Below, in pieces: positions 35,159 to 44,035 of a stretch of DNA of 64,000 bases. The stretch spans positions 81,260 to 145,259 of the forward strand of contig JAJEDN010000021.1 of NCBI GenBank assembly GCA_022821495.1. Reading direction: 5' to 3'. The notes under the pieces are model-generated. The model did not search any database. It saw only the letters and a list, made by a program, of their open reading frames with translations, and was not told where the DNA came from. Position numbers and translations under genes: made by a program. Each line of letters opens with the position of its first letter. The stretch's first letter is position 1. Source of the stretch: Candidatus Poribacteria bacterium. Its GTDB lineage: Bacteria > Poribacteria > WGA-4E > WGA-3G.

Positions 35159-36853
35159 CTATTTCTGTTTCAATTGACCCCATAACGTTGCTAACAAATG
35201 TGGTTGAGGTTGGACAGGCAACGATGCAGGATCAAACCAATCTGCCCTGCTATTGTTCCCTTTGTGTGTGAGCTGCGTTTTTACACGGCTTTCCACATCA
35301 ATCTTAAAGAGTTGTGTGGCACCTCTGACTTCCTGTTGGTAGATGATTTCAGTGCCTTGAGGAGACCAAGTGGGACGGAGTGCATCCGGTCCCTTCTCTG
35401 AAACAAGTTGTCGTAATCGACTCCCATCACGGTTAATAAGGTAGATGGTTTCTTCATCCTGCCAAGCAAAAGCGTCTGTGTGGCTTAGTATAGGTCTAAA
35501 CTTCTGTAGAACGAAGGCAATTTGTCCCCCGTTGGGAGACCACGCTGGGTCAAACTTAACTGGATATTTCTCTAATTCACCGAGGCGGACTTTTTGTTTG
35601 CGCGTTTGGACATTGAGAAGTCGAAGTTCATAGCCTTGTTTCCGCCTAAGATGGATAAAGGCAATTTTCTTTCCATCTGGAGACCAAGCGGGATCTCCAA
35701 TGCTTCCGAAGCCAGTTTCTGCCACTGGCACGACTGATTTGTCATCTAACGTTATAATGTAAAGCACGCTGTCACGCACAGACGCGATCCGTTTTCCATC
35801 GGGTGCCCATGCTGCAGGGGATCTGCTATGCCAGTTATCGAGCACTCGCCGTATATTGCTCCCGTCAGCATCCATGAGATACAGAGTTTCCCTGCCTTCC
35901 CGGAAGGAGACAAAAAGAATCTGTTCACCTGTCGGAGACCAAGTTGGGTGAAAATCGCTTGCCACATCTTGTGTAAGATTCACCGGATCGCTGCCATCGG
36001 AGTTCATCGTCCAGATATCCCAATTCCCATCTCGGTTGGAGGCAAAGGCAACTTTCCCCGCTTTCGGTGCGATCACAGCGGCGGAATCTTTGGAGTCGGA
36101 GGGCAACCCGAAACGGTTCGAGTAGTGATGCCTGATACCCAGTACCAATAGCACCACAGCCAGAATAGATGCAGCAATTGCCCACGGCACGAACGGTTGA
36201 CTTCCACTGGTAGAAGGCGTAGGTGTCATACGCGAGACCTCGCGCATGACGTTCTCAGTGAAATTCGGCGCGATTTGGAAACCGCTTAAAGCCTCTCGAA
36301 CCATCGGTTCTTCTTTCTTTAAACGCTGCTGGGCGCGACGGAGGCGACTCTTAATCGTACCCACTGATGCCCCTAAAAACTCGCTGATCTCTTCATGTGT
36401 CATTTCTCCAAAGTAGTGGAGCGTGATGACCGTGCGTTCCTTCTCGCGTAATTTGGCAAGCAACTTTTGGACAACTTCGCGCTGTGTTTCTGCTTCTGTC
36501 CGCTCGTTCTCCTGAATCACATATCCCGAATACGTTGCTTTCTCTAATTGCGCATGGCTCGTATCTTCAAAAGACTGTGTGGACAAACGCTTTTTACGCA
36601 GCCAGGCAATACAACCCCGCGTCGCTATCACAGACAACCAACGGGCAAAATGGTGCGGTTTCTTCAACGTTGCCAACTCCTTATATGCTTTCAGGAAGGC
36701 ATCCTGCGTAATCTCTTCAGCAGTGTGAAAATCTCCGACTTTCCGCCACACAAGTGCGTGCACCGGTTTCTGATATTTTCTCACGAGCGTAGAGAACGCG
36801 TTGTCATCGCCTGCAAGGACGCGTTGAATCAGTTCGACATCGTCGTTTTTCAT
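35159..36853 (-). CDS. ECF sigma factor fused to a transmembrane segment and TolB-like beta-propeller, with WGQLK tail
   Basis: 564 residues with GGAGGT before ATG 36853. Residues about 5-90 are sigma region 2 (DAFLKAYKELATLKKPHHFARWL) and about 125-180 region 4 (HYFGEMTHEEISEFLGASVGTIKSRLRRAQQRL). NFTENVMREVSRM (about 198-209) looks like the linker found in anti-sigma factors. One membrane helix spans about 222-240. Beyond it are PD40/WD-like TolB blades, e.g. GKVAFASNRDGNWDIWTMNSDGSDP and PTWSPTGEQILFVS. The last residues LLATLWGQLKQK match the C-terminal motif of the LamG proteins. The topology implies a cytoplasmic sigma domain and an external sensor propeller in one chain. It is convergent with the sulfatase. 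Confidence 0.87.
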   Translation of the reverse strand: MKNDDVELIQRVLAGDDNAFSTLVRKYQKPVHALVWRKVGDFHTAEEITQDAFLKAYKELATLKKPHHFARWLSVIATRGCIAWLRKKRLSTQSFEDTSHAQLEKATYSGYVIQENERTEAETQREVVQKLLAKLREKERTVITLHYFGEMTHEEISEFLGASVGTIKSRLRRAQQRLKKEEPMVREALSGFQIAPNFTENVMREVSRMTPTPSTSGSQPFVPWAIAASILAVVLLVLGIRHHYSNRFGLPSDSKDSAAVIAPKAGKVAFASNRDGNWDIWTMNSDGSDPVNLTQDVASDFHPTWSPTGEQILFVSFREGRETLYLMDADGSNIRRVLDNWHSRSPAAWAPDGKRIASVRDSVLYIITLDDKSVVPVAETGFGSIGDPAWSPDGKKIAFIHLRRKQGYELRLLNVQTRKQKVRLGELEKYPVKFDPAWSPNGGQIAFVLQKFRPILSHTDAFAWQDEETIYLINRDGSRLRQLVSEKGPDALRPTWSPQGTEIIYQQEVRGATQLFKIDVESRVKTQLTHKGNNSRADWFDPASLPVQPQPHLLATLWGQLKQK

Positions 36854-36987
36854 CAGCTACCTCCAGAAAGGGATAATTTCATGATTTCGCAATCAAACAT
36901 ATAGTGACGCGACTTACGGGCAAAATAGATGCATAATTCCGCAAAAAAGCGAAAAAATTAAACGCCTATGTGGCAACTTAATTTTAC

Positions 36988-37016
36988 TTGACATTTAATA
37001 ATATACGGAGTATAAT
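36988..37016 (+). promoter_or_regulatory. Consensus sigma-70 promoter P1
   Basis: TTGACA (36988-36993) and TATAAT (37011-37016), 17 bp apart, both perfect. Start near 37023, 28 bases before an AAGGAAGG site and the small frame at 37064. Confidence 0.8.
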
Positions 37017-37063
37017 AATTAATACAGATTTAGCAAAAATACGTATGCTAAAGGAAGGTGTTT

Positions 37064-37258
37064 GTGACAAATAGATTGGCGTTTTTCAAGGACAATTCTA
37101 ACGGAATATTTTGTAACACTTCCGTAATTTTTTTCGTGTATTTGAATAGAAAGTGCCATCCCAAAATCCGCTTTTCAAACACTACTTTGTTTTTAATTGT
37201 TATTTATTTCCTATTGACATTTCAAGTTTATTGTGGTATAATACTTTATGGTCGTTAA
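37064..37258 (+). CDS. Possible small membrane protein
   Basis: 64 residues from GTG 37064, six bases after AAGGAAGG (37051-37058) and directly downstream of promoter P1. The C-terminal half (TTLFLIVIYFLLTFQVYCGIILY) is one membrane helix; the N-terminal half is polar with some basic residues. No homolog is recognised. The surrounding DNA is AT-rich, which can create such frames by chance, and the frame runs into promoter P2 of the next gene. It may be a leader, a real small protein, or nothing. Confidence 0.35.
   Translation: MTNRLAFFKDNSNGIFCNTSVIFFVYLNRKCHPKIRFSNTTLFLIVIYFLLTFQVYCGIILYGR
37214..37242 (+). promoter_or_regulatory. Consensus sigma-70 promoter P2
   Basis: TTGACA (37214-37219) and TATAAT (37237-37242) at 17 bp, both perfect. 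Start near 37249, about 75 bases before the Rieske gene. The gap 36854-37324 otherwise holds P1 and the small frame. Confidence 0.85.
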
Positions 37259-37324
37259 GTTTAGATTCGTGCTTTTTATTTACAGTTATCGTATACAAAA
37301 CACAATTTGGAGGAATGGAATATT

Positions 37325-39061
37325 ATGGGACATCAAACGCAAAACTGGGTGAAAGTCGCCGAGTTAAGTGAAGTTCCTGAAGGACAGCCGAAAGCGATTC
37401 AGATGGGAGAAGGGCGCAGCATCGCGCTTTTCAATGTTGATGGAAAGATTTACGCGACGGATAACCAGTGTCCGCACATGGGATACCCGCTCACACGTGG
37501 AACGATCCGAAACGGGGTCTTAACATGCGACTGGCACCGCCGCAGCTTCGATTTGGAAGGCGGTGGTTGCTTCCACGTCGAATGCGACGATCTGCGCGTC
37601 TTTCCGGTAGAAGTCCGAGATGACGAAATTTGGATTGAACCCGGAGATATGGCCTACCGCCGCGCAGAGGAGCATAAACAACTGCTCCGAGAAGGTCTGT
37701 TGAGCGAAGACAGATGGACAATGTCCAAAGCGATTGCGCTGTTACTCAAAGGTGGCGTGCCGGAAGCAGAGGTCATGAGTTCAATTCTGGAACACGTCAG
37801 TCGGCATATCGCAACCTCTCACGGCGCAGAGGGAGGCAGCGATGTCTCCAGGCTTATCAATGGACTCAAAGTTGGACGTAAATACAATGGTGCTGATAGA
37901 CTCATTGCTGTTACGACTGCGGCGTGTTCCGCTGCAGGTCCCGCATCGGAACGGCTTGAGGTTGTGCCGTTGCCGGAGCCTGTTGCGTGGGAGAAAATCA
38001 GTCGTTGGGTGCGTAACTTTTCTTATGAAGGACAGTCGGGCCGCATTGAGCGATGCTTGTTCACTGCCTATCACAAAGGGGACGCGGATAAACTATGTCC
38101 GTTGCTCTTTGAGTGTGCGGTTGAACCGCATTTTATTGATGCCCCCGATATTCCGCTCTATGTGAGTTATCTTGCTGAAGTCGTTGATGAATTTGGATGG
38201 GAACACGCCTCAGAGTTATTCTTCTATCTGGGCGCAGAACTTGTCGGGCATCGTCCAGATGATCCGGAACGGTATCGTAGAGACGCGATTCAACTGATGC
38301 GAGAGATGCTCCCTACCGTTGAAGGCGCGACTTTAGACGAGAACGATAAATTTGACGAGGATGCTTTCGTTGCTGCACTCACGAGTGTCAATCTCCAGCG
38401 ATCGTTTGCGGCAGTACAGGCAGCCTTGGTTGATGGTGTAAAGTTAGACAGCGTTATTACAACACTGGTCTTGCTTGCAGCAGACCGTATGGCAAACACC
38501 CCTGTAAATGTAGATGCCGGTTGGGAAAATTTAACGATGGAACTCAACCTCGCGGCGTCATTGCGGAGTGCCCAACAGGTTGGTGGAAATCTTGTTGCAG
38601 CGAAAGGTATTTTTCACGCTGCGTGGCAAATCTTTGCGGATCGCTGGATAAACATTCCCTCGCGGGCACTCAGCGAACCCTTAAGTGAAGAAAAACTGGA
38701 TGTCGCGGATGAGGCAGAGGGACTCAAGGCTATTATTGATACAATTGAGACGCTTGACGTTCAAGGTGTCGGACCAAAAGTACTGGGTTACCTGAATGCG
38801 GGTTATTCTGCTGAGCGATTAATAGAAGAGATCGGTCATACGGTGCTGTGGGATGATACGGGAAGTGAAGTCTTACCGACGCTCCGCACCGTATTTGACG
38901 AATGGAAGCGCGCTGATGGACATCCCGCACAGTCTCAACTGCTGGTCGGATTGGCTCGCTACGTTACAGATATCCGATCGAATACGGATAACAAATCTGC
39001 GGCGACGACCGCAATGCGGTTTGCCGAAGGCAGAACAACAATTGAGGTCTTTGAGGAGTAA
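37325..39061 (+). CDS. Rieske [2Fe-2S] protein with large C-terminal helical domain (copy 1)
   Basis: 578 residues from ATG 37325 with GGAGG upstream. The N-terminal 100 residues are a Rieske ferredoxin: NQCPHMGYPLTRG gives C-x-H and LTCDWHRRSFDLEGG gives C-x2-H. The remaining 470 residues are helical and not recognised, with EGLLSEDRWTMSKAIALLL, LEHVSRHIATSHG, INGLKVGRKY and AAWQIFADRWINIP conserved in the paralog at 40450. No other redox motif is clear. It may carry electrons to, or be regulated with, an unknown activity in the helical part. Cytosolic. It is followed after 6 bases by an ankyrin gene. Confidence 0.83.
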   Translation: MGHQTQNWVKVAELSEVPEGQPKAIQMGEGRSIALFNVDGKIYATDNQCPHMGYPLTRGTIRNGVLTCDWHRRSFDLEGGGCFHVECDDLRVFPVEVRDDEIWIEPGDMAYRRAEEHKQLLREGLLSEDRWTMSKAIALLLKGGVPEAEVMSSILEHVSRHIATSHGAEGGSDVSRLINGLKVGRKYNGADRLIAVTTAACSAAGPASERLEVVPLPEPVAWEKISRWVRNFSYEGQSGRIERCLFTAYHKGDADKLCPLLFECAVEPHFIDAPDIPLYVSYLAEVVDEFGWEHASELFFYLGAELVGHRPDDPERYRRDAIQLMREMLPTVEGATLDENDKFDEDAFVAALTSVNLQRSFAAVQAALVDGVKLDSVITTLVLLAADRMANTPVNVDAGWENLTMELNLAASLRSAQQVGGNLVAAKGIFHAAWQIFADRWINIPSRALSEPLSEEKLDVADEAEGLKAIIDTIETLDVQGVGPKVLGYLNAGYSAERLIEEIGHTVLWDDTGSEVLPTLRTVFDEWKRADGHPAQSQLLVGLARYVTDIRSNTDNKSAATTAMRFAEGRTTIEVFEE

Positions 39062-39067
39062 TATCTA

Positions 39068-40333
39068 ATGGCCCAGAACGCTTGGCACTTTCCACGTACA
39101 GAATATATTGAGGCTGTGAATGCAGGGGACGCGAATCGCGTCAAATCCTTGTTAGCAGATAGTGCCAAACGCATTGAGTACATTGAAGCGCCTTGGTTCG
39201 CCTTTGATGCTCCGGCGATTGTGTTTGCTGCTTCAAGCGGCAACCGTCCGCTCGTAGAAGTGCTGCTGGATGCTGGTGCAGACATCAATGCGAAAAGTTC
39301 TTGGTGGGCTGGTGGTACATCAGCTCTCCAGCACGCAGCGGGTTCGATGCTTGCATACGATACGGAATTAGCTGCGTATCTCATTGAACGCGGCGCAACG
39401 ATTGACGCACACGCTGCCGCTGGGTTGGATAGGGTTGAAACGCTTGAGATGTTGATCCGTGAAAATCCTGATGTTGTGAACGCACCCGGATGCGATGGCA
39501 TGTCTCCGCTCCATTTTTCAGCGACGCCTCGTATTGCGGAACTACTGCTCGCACAGGGTGCAGACATAAATCTACGCGATCGTGACCATTACGGCACAGC
39601 CGCGCAGTGGACGATGCGAAGACGACCTGAAGTGTGTCGTTATCTCCTTGAACGTGGTGCCGAAGCGGATGTCGTCCTCTATTGTGTGATGGGTGATGTT
39701 GAACGAGCAAAGGCGGAAATTGAAAAAAATTCAGAGCTCCTCAATCTCAGAATTAATGTAAAATCCGCGAAAGGCTATGTGATACCACCGTTGAATTCGA
39801 GCCAGCAAACGTCCGAAGTTCCCGGTGGACATGTTTATGCGTATCAGGTTGGTCCTACCATGCCGCTGCTTGAGATAGCACTTCAATCCAAGCAGTCAGC
39901 GATCGTTGATTTGCTCATTGACACAGGTTATGAGATTAATTTACGAGATTGGTATGTGCTTGTCGGGCAGGGACCGAAGCGGTTTGATGCGTTGGTGAAA
40001 GGGTTTCTTGCCAAAGGTTGGAACATCAACGCGCTTCAGAAACATCGCCGTGGGATGTGGACGCCTCTTCATTGGGTTGCACAACGCGGTTTAACGAATG
40101 GTGTCGCCTGTTTGTTGGCAAACGGTGCTGACCCGAATGTAACGGATGATAAAGGGCAAACGCCGTTACACTTCATCGCTCAGAAAGGTGTCGGGAAAAA
40201 TCAAGTGGAACTCTTGATTGAACACGGTGCGGATCTAAACGCACGGGATGATACTGGACAGACACCGTTGGATTACGCCAAGAAAGCGAAACGGAAAACG
40301 GTTGCAACATTTCTAACAGAATTAATTCATTAG
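39068..40333 (+). CDS. Ankyrin-repeat protein
   Basis: 421 residues. Ankyrin units occur in two blocks: residues about 45-210 (NRPLVEVLLDAGADINAK, LAAYLIERGATIDAHAAAG, MSPLHFSATPRIAELLLAQGADINLRDRDHYGT) and about 265-420 (WTPLHWVAQRGLTNGVACLLANGADPNVTDDKGQTPLH). A less regular stretch lies between them. No signal peptide. It forms a protein-binding solenoid in the cytosol. It is read with Rieske copy 1, and copy 2 lies just beyond an inserted repeat, so the ankyrin protein is a likely partner of both. Confidence 0.85.
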   Translation: MAQNAWHFPRTEYIEAVNAGDANRVKSLLADSAKRIEYIEAPWFAFDAPAIVFAASSGNRPLVEVLLDAGADINAKSSWWAGGTSALQHAAGSMLAYDTELAAYLIERGATIDAHAAAGLDRVETLEMLIRENPDVVNAPGCDGMSPLHFSATPRIAELLLAQGADINLRDRDHYGTAAQWTMRRRPEVCRYLLERGAEADVVLYCVMGDVERAKAEIEKNSELLNLRINVKSAKGYVIPPLNSSQQTSEVPGGHVYAYQVGPTMPLLEIALQSKQSAIVDLLIDTGYEINLRDWYVLVGQGPKRFDALVKGFLAKGWNINALQKHRRGMWTPLHWVAQRGLTNGVACLLANGADPNVTDDKGQTPLHFIAQKGVGKNQVELLIEHGADLNARDDTGQTPLDYAKKAKRKTVATFLTELIH

Positions 40334-40336
40334 TAT

Positions 40337-40427
40337 TAGGACTTACGCAGCCGCCTCTCAAAGTCCCCCTGATAAGGGGGATTTAGGGGGTTAAAGATAC
40401 TAAAATTACTGTTTTTGCGTAAGTCCT
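40337..40427. mobile_element. MITE-like element with TTAGGACTTACGCA termini
   Basis: TTAGGACTTACGCA (40337-40350) faces TGCGTAAGTCCT (40416-40427). The interior holds the CCCCCTGATAAGGGGG hairpin. It is the intact 91-bp form of the element at 33331. It starts 3 bases past the ankyrin stop and ends just before the RBS of the second Rieske gene, splitting a probable operon. Confidence 0.82.
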
Positions 40428-40449
40428 GAGTATAATAGGAGAAAATATC

Positions 40450-42198
40450 GTGTCATTAGAAAATGGAAATTTCGTCAAAGTCGCTGCCCTCAGTGAAGTC
40501 GCAGAAGGGAAACCGAGAGCAGTCAGAGTTGAAGGGCATAGCATCGCCCTCTTTCAGCATGAAGGCAATGTTTACGCGACAGATAACCAGTGTCCGCACA
40601 TGGGATACCCATTGGTGAGAGGTCGCGTCAGGAAAGGTGTTTTATCGTGTGATTGGCACGGTTGGAGTTACGACATGGAAGGTGGCGGATGTTTCACTGG
40701 CGGTTGTGATGACCTTGCCACGTTTCCTGTTGAGGTTCGCGACGGTGATATCTATGTAGATGTCGGCAGTGGCGGAAAGAAACGCGACGATGCGCATTTC
40801 CTTTTGTTGAAAGAGGGCTTATTATCGCACGACAACTGGACGCTTTCTAAGGCTATTGCGATTATGTTAGCAAGAGGCGTTTCGGAAGAAGAGACGTTGG
40901 AAATTATGGTAAGGCACATGGGACGCCATATTTCGACAGATGAAGATGCCTTCAATGGTGGTAGAAAGTTAGCAATGATGATGAACGGGCTTAAGGTCGC
41001 GCGCATGTATCAGCCCGAAGACCGACTCATTCCGCTGATGATGTCTGCCTCCGGTGCTGCAGGCAGTCTTGGTGATCGACCTGACCGTCAACCGCTGCCG
41101 CCGCCTGTTGACTGGGAAAAACTCGAAAGCTGGATTAGAGTCTTCACTGCCGATAAAGAGTGGGAAGGTATCGAAAAATGTCTGATCACCGCGAGACATT
41201 TGGGTGGACACGATGAGAAGATCATCCCACTTTTCTTTGAATGTGCGGTTGAGTTTTTCTTTCTCAATCATTCTAATAATCTCATCAATCTTGCACACTT
41301 GGCTGAATTGCAAGAACAATTCGGATGGGAGTTAACTGGCGAATTAGTCTGCAGCCTCGGTGCAAAAACCCTTGGGCAAGGACGGGGTAGACCGGGTGAA
41401 CTTCACCGTGAAGCCATGCAAAAGATGGAAGAAATTGCCCCGATCTTTGATGAGCTGCCACAGGAAAAATCAGCCGATTCTGCTGTTGATTACGACGAAA
41501 ACAAATTTTCGGCAGCACTCGTGAGTGGTGATCTTGATGAAGTTTTTGATGCTGTAACGGAAAATCTGACCGCAGGAGTCCCTATTAACGCGCTCGCGAC
41601 AACTATGGTTATGACAGCAGGGGATAGGATGGCGCGGACACCTGTGAACATGAGTCCGGGGTGGTGGGATCTAAAAGATGAAATGGAGTTGGGATCGACA
41701 GTGAGAAAGGTGCTCCGGTATGGCGGTACCAAAGTCGCTGCGAAGGCACTTTACCATGCCGCGTGGCGGTTCTTCAACAACCGATGGCTTAACATTCGAC
41801 ATCAACCCATCACAGAGGTGAGAACGTCTACAACCACTATAGCACTGGATGAAGACACGGCAATCGCCGAAATTTTGGATGGCATTGAATCTGTCCGCAT
41901 CCAAGAAATTGGGCGGCGTACGCGTGAGTATTTGAATGCCGGGTATTCGGCAGAACGATTAATGGCTGAAATAGGACTGTGTATCCTCAAGGATGATAAC
42001 GGCGACGATCTCCTCAGTTCAATCTACATTGTGTCTGATGAGTGGAAAACGTGTGCGTCACATCCCGCCAGGAATCAGTTGATAGTCGGGTTAGCACGCT
42101 GGGCAACGGATATCCGCAGAAATGCTGGAAACGATTCCGCTGTCCAAACTGCACACCGTTTCGCACGCGGTGAAACCGCGACGGAACTCTATGAATAG
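40450..42198 (+). CDS. Rieske [2Fe-2S] protein with large C-terminal helical domain (copy 2)
   Basis: 582 residues from GTG 40450, preceded by AGGAG. It parallels copy 1 throughout: NQCPHMGYPLVRG and LSCDWHGWSYDMEGGG bind the cluster, then the same helical domain with EGLLSHDNWTLSKAIAIML, VRHMGRHISTDEDA, MMNGLKVARMY, YHAAWRFFNNRWLNIRH and YLNAGYSAERLMAEIG. Copy 2 keeps the usual CDWHGW, where copy 1 has CDWHRR. Conserved His in both copies (e.g. in HxxRHI and AWR/Q..F..RW) may mark a metal or substrate site; that is a guess. Confidence 0.83.
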   Translation: MSLENGNFVKVAALSEVAEGKPRAVRVEGHSIALFQHEGNVYATDNQCPHMGYPLVRGRVRKGVLSCDWHGWSYDMEGGGCFTGGCDDLATFPVEVRDGDIYVDVGSGGKKRDDAHFLLLKEGLLSHDNWTLSKAIAIMLARGVSEEETLEIMVRHMGRHISTDEDAFNGGRKLAMMMNGLKVARMYQPEDRLIPLMMSASGAAGSLGDRPDRQPLPPPVDWEKLESWIRVFTADKEWEGIEKCLITARHLGGHDEKIIPLFFECAVEFFFLNHSNNLINLAHLAELQEQFGWELTGELVCSLGAKTLGQGRGRPGELHREAMQKMEEIAPIFDELPQEKSADSAVDYDENKFSAALVSGDLDEVFDAVTENLTAGVPINALATTMVMTAGDRMARTPVNMSPGWWDLKDEMELGSTVRKVLRYGGTKVAAKALYHAAWRFFNNRWLNIRHQPITEVRTSTTTIALDEDTAIAEILDGIESVRIQEIGRRTREYLNAGYSAERLMAEIGLCILKDDNGDDLLSSIYIVSDEWKTCASHPARNQLIVGLARWATDIRRNAGNDSAVQTAHRFARGETATELYE

Positions 42199-42214
42199 CA
42201 CGATTTACGGGTAT

Positions 42215-42253
42215 AGTAGGGCAGGGGTGCTGCGCCTCCGTCCTACTTTTTTA
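42215..42253 (+). terminator. Probable rho-independent terminator
   Basis: AGTAGG (42215-42220) pairs with CCTACT (42242-42247), with partial inner pairing, followed by TTTTTTAT. It lies 17 bases after the Rieske copy 2 stop. Confidence 0.6.
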
Positions 42254-42375
42254 TCATCGAACTCACGTTAGTAAAATGTTACACTTTCTACCTTTTTTTC
42301 GTACAAAAAAAATTAGGGAAAAAGTCTATGAACCCTTACATCCATTATGGTTACGCAGATACCGATTATACGCGC

Positions 42376-42397
42376 AATGTTACACAGGTGTAACATT
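42376..42397. promoter_or_regulatory. Perfect palindrome AATGTTACAC-AG-GTGTAACATT, probable operator
   Basis: Ten-base arms (42376-42385, 42388-42397) around AG, located 16 bases before ATG 42413. The identical half-site AATGTTACAC occurs alone at 42275-42284. A dimeric repressor site is the natural reading; the hairpin in RNA could also touch the RBS. Confidence 0.65.
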
Positions 42398-42412
42398 TTT
42401 AGGTGTTGTAAT

Positions 42413-43429
42413 ATGAAAAATTTGATTGTTTTTTTTCTGTTTAATTTGTTATTATGCTTATCAGTCCAAGGAGCGGCGTTGGAGTTCGCTTTTCAACTTG
42501 GCGAGAAGCAGCAGCAGCGATTGGACGAACTGCTCCCTGATGTCGCTCGGCAGATGGTTTTTAACAAGGATAGCACGAAATTGATAGCGAGAGGAATGGG
42601 CGGCACCGTAGTGGAATGGGATCTCCAAACCCGACAAAAACGGGAGATAGGTGACATCCACGCCAAGCGGTGGTTCGCTTATGCCACTGGCACGGATCAA
42701 TTGTTAGTCCGAAAGGCGGATGACAATATTACGCTCCTTTCGCTCGGAAGTGGTGGTGAAATACTGCTGACGAAGGGTCAGTATGAAAGCGGTAGCCTAT
42801 CTGCGGATGGCACACTCGCGCTGCTGTCGAAAGGTGATAATGAAGTTGAGGTTTGGCGACTTGCGAAGCAAAACCGAGAGGTTATGAAGACGCTTCCGAC
42901 AAATCTCCCGGTTAGGAACGGCCTTACACTTTCTAATGATGGTCAACTTATCGCGGCAGCCGAGGGAAGTTACAGAGATGGAGAAGGGCATCGGACCGTC
43001 ATTGAGATTTGGAATACAACGGATGAAAATCCGATTCAAGTCCTTGATACTGGCGAGATTTTAGGTGTCTGGAATGTGCTGTTTTCACCGGATGCAACGA
43101 TGTTGGCTGTTGACACGCAGAAGAACGCTCACTCCGGAATTCGCGTCTGGGAAGTTGGGACAGGCAGACAACGGCTTGCGAAAAGTGGGTTTGAGGCGTA
43201 TTGGACGCGGGCACTCACCTTTTCTCCAATTTCAGATTATCTCGCTTCAGGGGATGAGGCTGGGAATCTTCGGGTGTGGGACATCTCTGAAGGCGAATCG
43301 GTCATTTGGGAAACCTATCCGACCGGTATTCAAGCGTTAGCCTTTTCGCCGAATGGTGACTATTTGGCAGTCGCGCGCTGGGATGCCACAATTCAGATAT
43401 TACACTGGAGGGCAAATCATAATGAGTGA
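42413..43429 (+). CDS. Exported WD40-repeat beta-propeller protein
   Basis: 338 residues from ATG 42413 (MKNLIVFFLFNLLLCLSVQGA signal peptide); an upstream in-frame start would read through the palindrome. About six to seven WD40-like blades follow: LIARGMGGTVVEWDLQTR, VLFSPDATMLAVDTQKNAHSGIRVWEVGTG, TFSPISDYLASGDEAGNLRVWDISEG and AFSPNGDYLAVARWDATIQI. It is a periplasmic or surface scaffold. It overlaps the next gene by 8 bases (AATGAGTGATG), so the HhH protein is translated with it although one is exported and the other is not. Confidence 0.83.
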   Translation: MKNLIVFFLFNLLLCLSVQGAALEFAFQLGEKQQQRLDELLPDVARQMVFNKDSTKLIARGMGGTVVEWDLQTRQKREIGDIHAKRWFAYATGTDQLLVRKADDNITLLSLGSGGEILLTKGQYESGSLSADGTLALLSKGDNEVEVWRLAKQNREVMKTLPTNLPVRNGLTLSNDGQLIAAAEGSYRDGEGHRTVIEIWNTTDENPIQVLDTGEILGVWNVLFSPDATMLAVDTQKNAHSGIRVWEVGTGRQRLAKSGFEAYWTRALTFSPISDYLASGDEAGNLRVWDISEGESVIWETYPTGIQALAFSPNGDYLAVARWDATIQILHWRANHNE

Positions 43430-43940
43430 TGAGAAAACTTTAGAAGAGGGTTCTTACGTGGATGCGAAAGGACGCACGCGTTGGCATGAGAACGATCGGC
43501 TTTCACTGAAACTCTTGGAACTCCATACCTTTCTGATTATTGCCGACTATCCAGAAGACCACGCAACGCGCTATCCGTGGTTGGCGCATTATATCTCTCG
43601 GTTTCCTGAACCGATGTCGGATTTAATTGCCCAAGGCAGGTTGATCGAGGAACTTCCGGGGGCTGGGGAAGTCATGGCGAAAATCATTGAAGACTTGCTG
43701 GAGACGGGTACTACCGCGAAACTGGAAGAATTCGCAGGCGATACGCCACGAACCGTTGTAGAACTTGTACCTATCTCTGGGATGGGTGCTAAGACAATTA
43801 AGCGGTTATATGAAGAAGTCGGTGTGGATAGCCTCGTTTCACTCCGAGCCGCGATTGATGACGGAAAATTAAAAGGTTTCAAAGGCATCGGCAAAAAGAC
43901 GTTGGAGAAAATTGAGGCATATCTTGATGCGGCATTATAG
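43422..43940 (+). CDS. Helix-hairpin-helix protein resembling the N-terminal part of family X DNA polymerase
   Basis: 172 residues from ATG 43422 with CTGGAGGG upstream. LIEELPGAGEVMAKIIEDLLETGTTAKLEEF is the HhH of the PolX 8-kDa domain, and LVPISGMGAKTIKRLYEEVGVDSL plus LKGFKGIGKKTLEKIEAYL are two further HhH units as in the fingers. The nucleotidyltransferase palm (GGS...DxD) is absent and the frame closes cleanly, so it is a stand-alone DNA-binding version, not an obvious truncation. A role in structure-specific DNA binding or repair is likely. Confidence 0.78.
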   Translation: MSDEKTLEEGSYVDAKGRTRWHENDRLSLKLLELHTFLIIADYPEDHATRYPWLAHYISRFPEPMSDLIAQGRLIEELPGAGEVMAKIIEDLLETGTTAKLEEFAGDTPRTVVELVPISGMGAKTIKRLYEEVGVDSLVSLRAAIDDGKLKGFKGIGKKTLEKIEAYLDAAL

Positions 43941-44035
43941 AATCGACCAGCAGGCTGATATGTCTTATGGCATCTTTTTTGTAAGGGTTCCTAACGAATC
44001 GGATAACTCCTAATTGAAAAGGAGGCGGTCCACTG

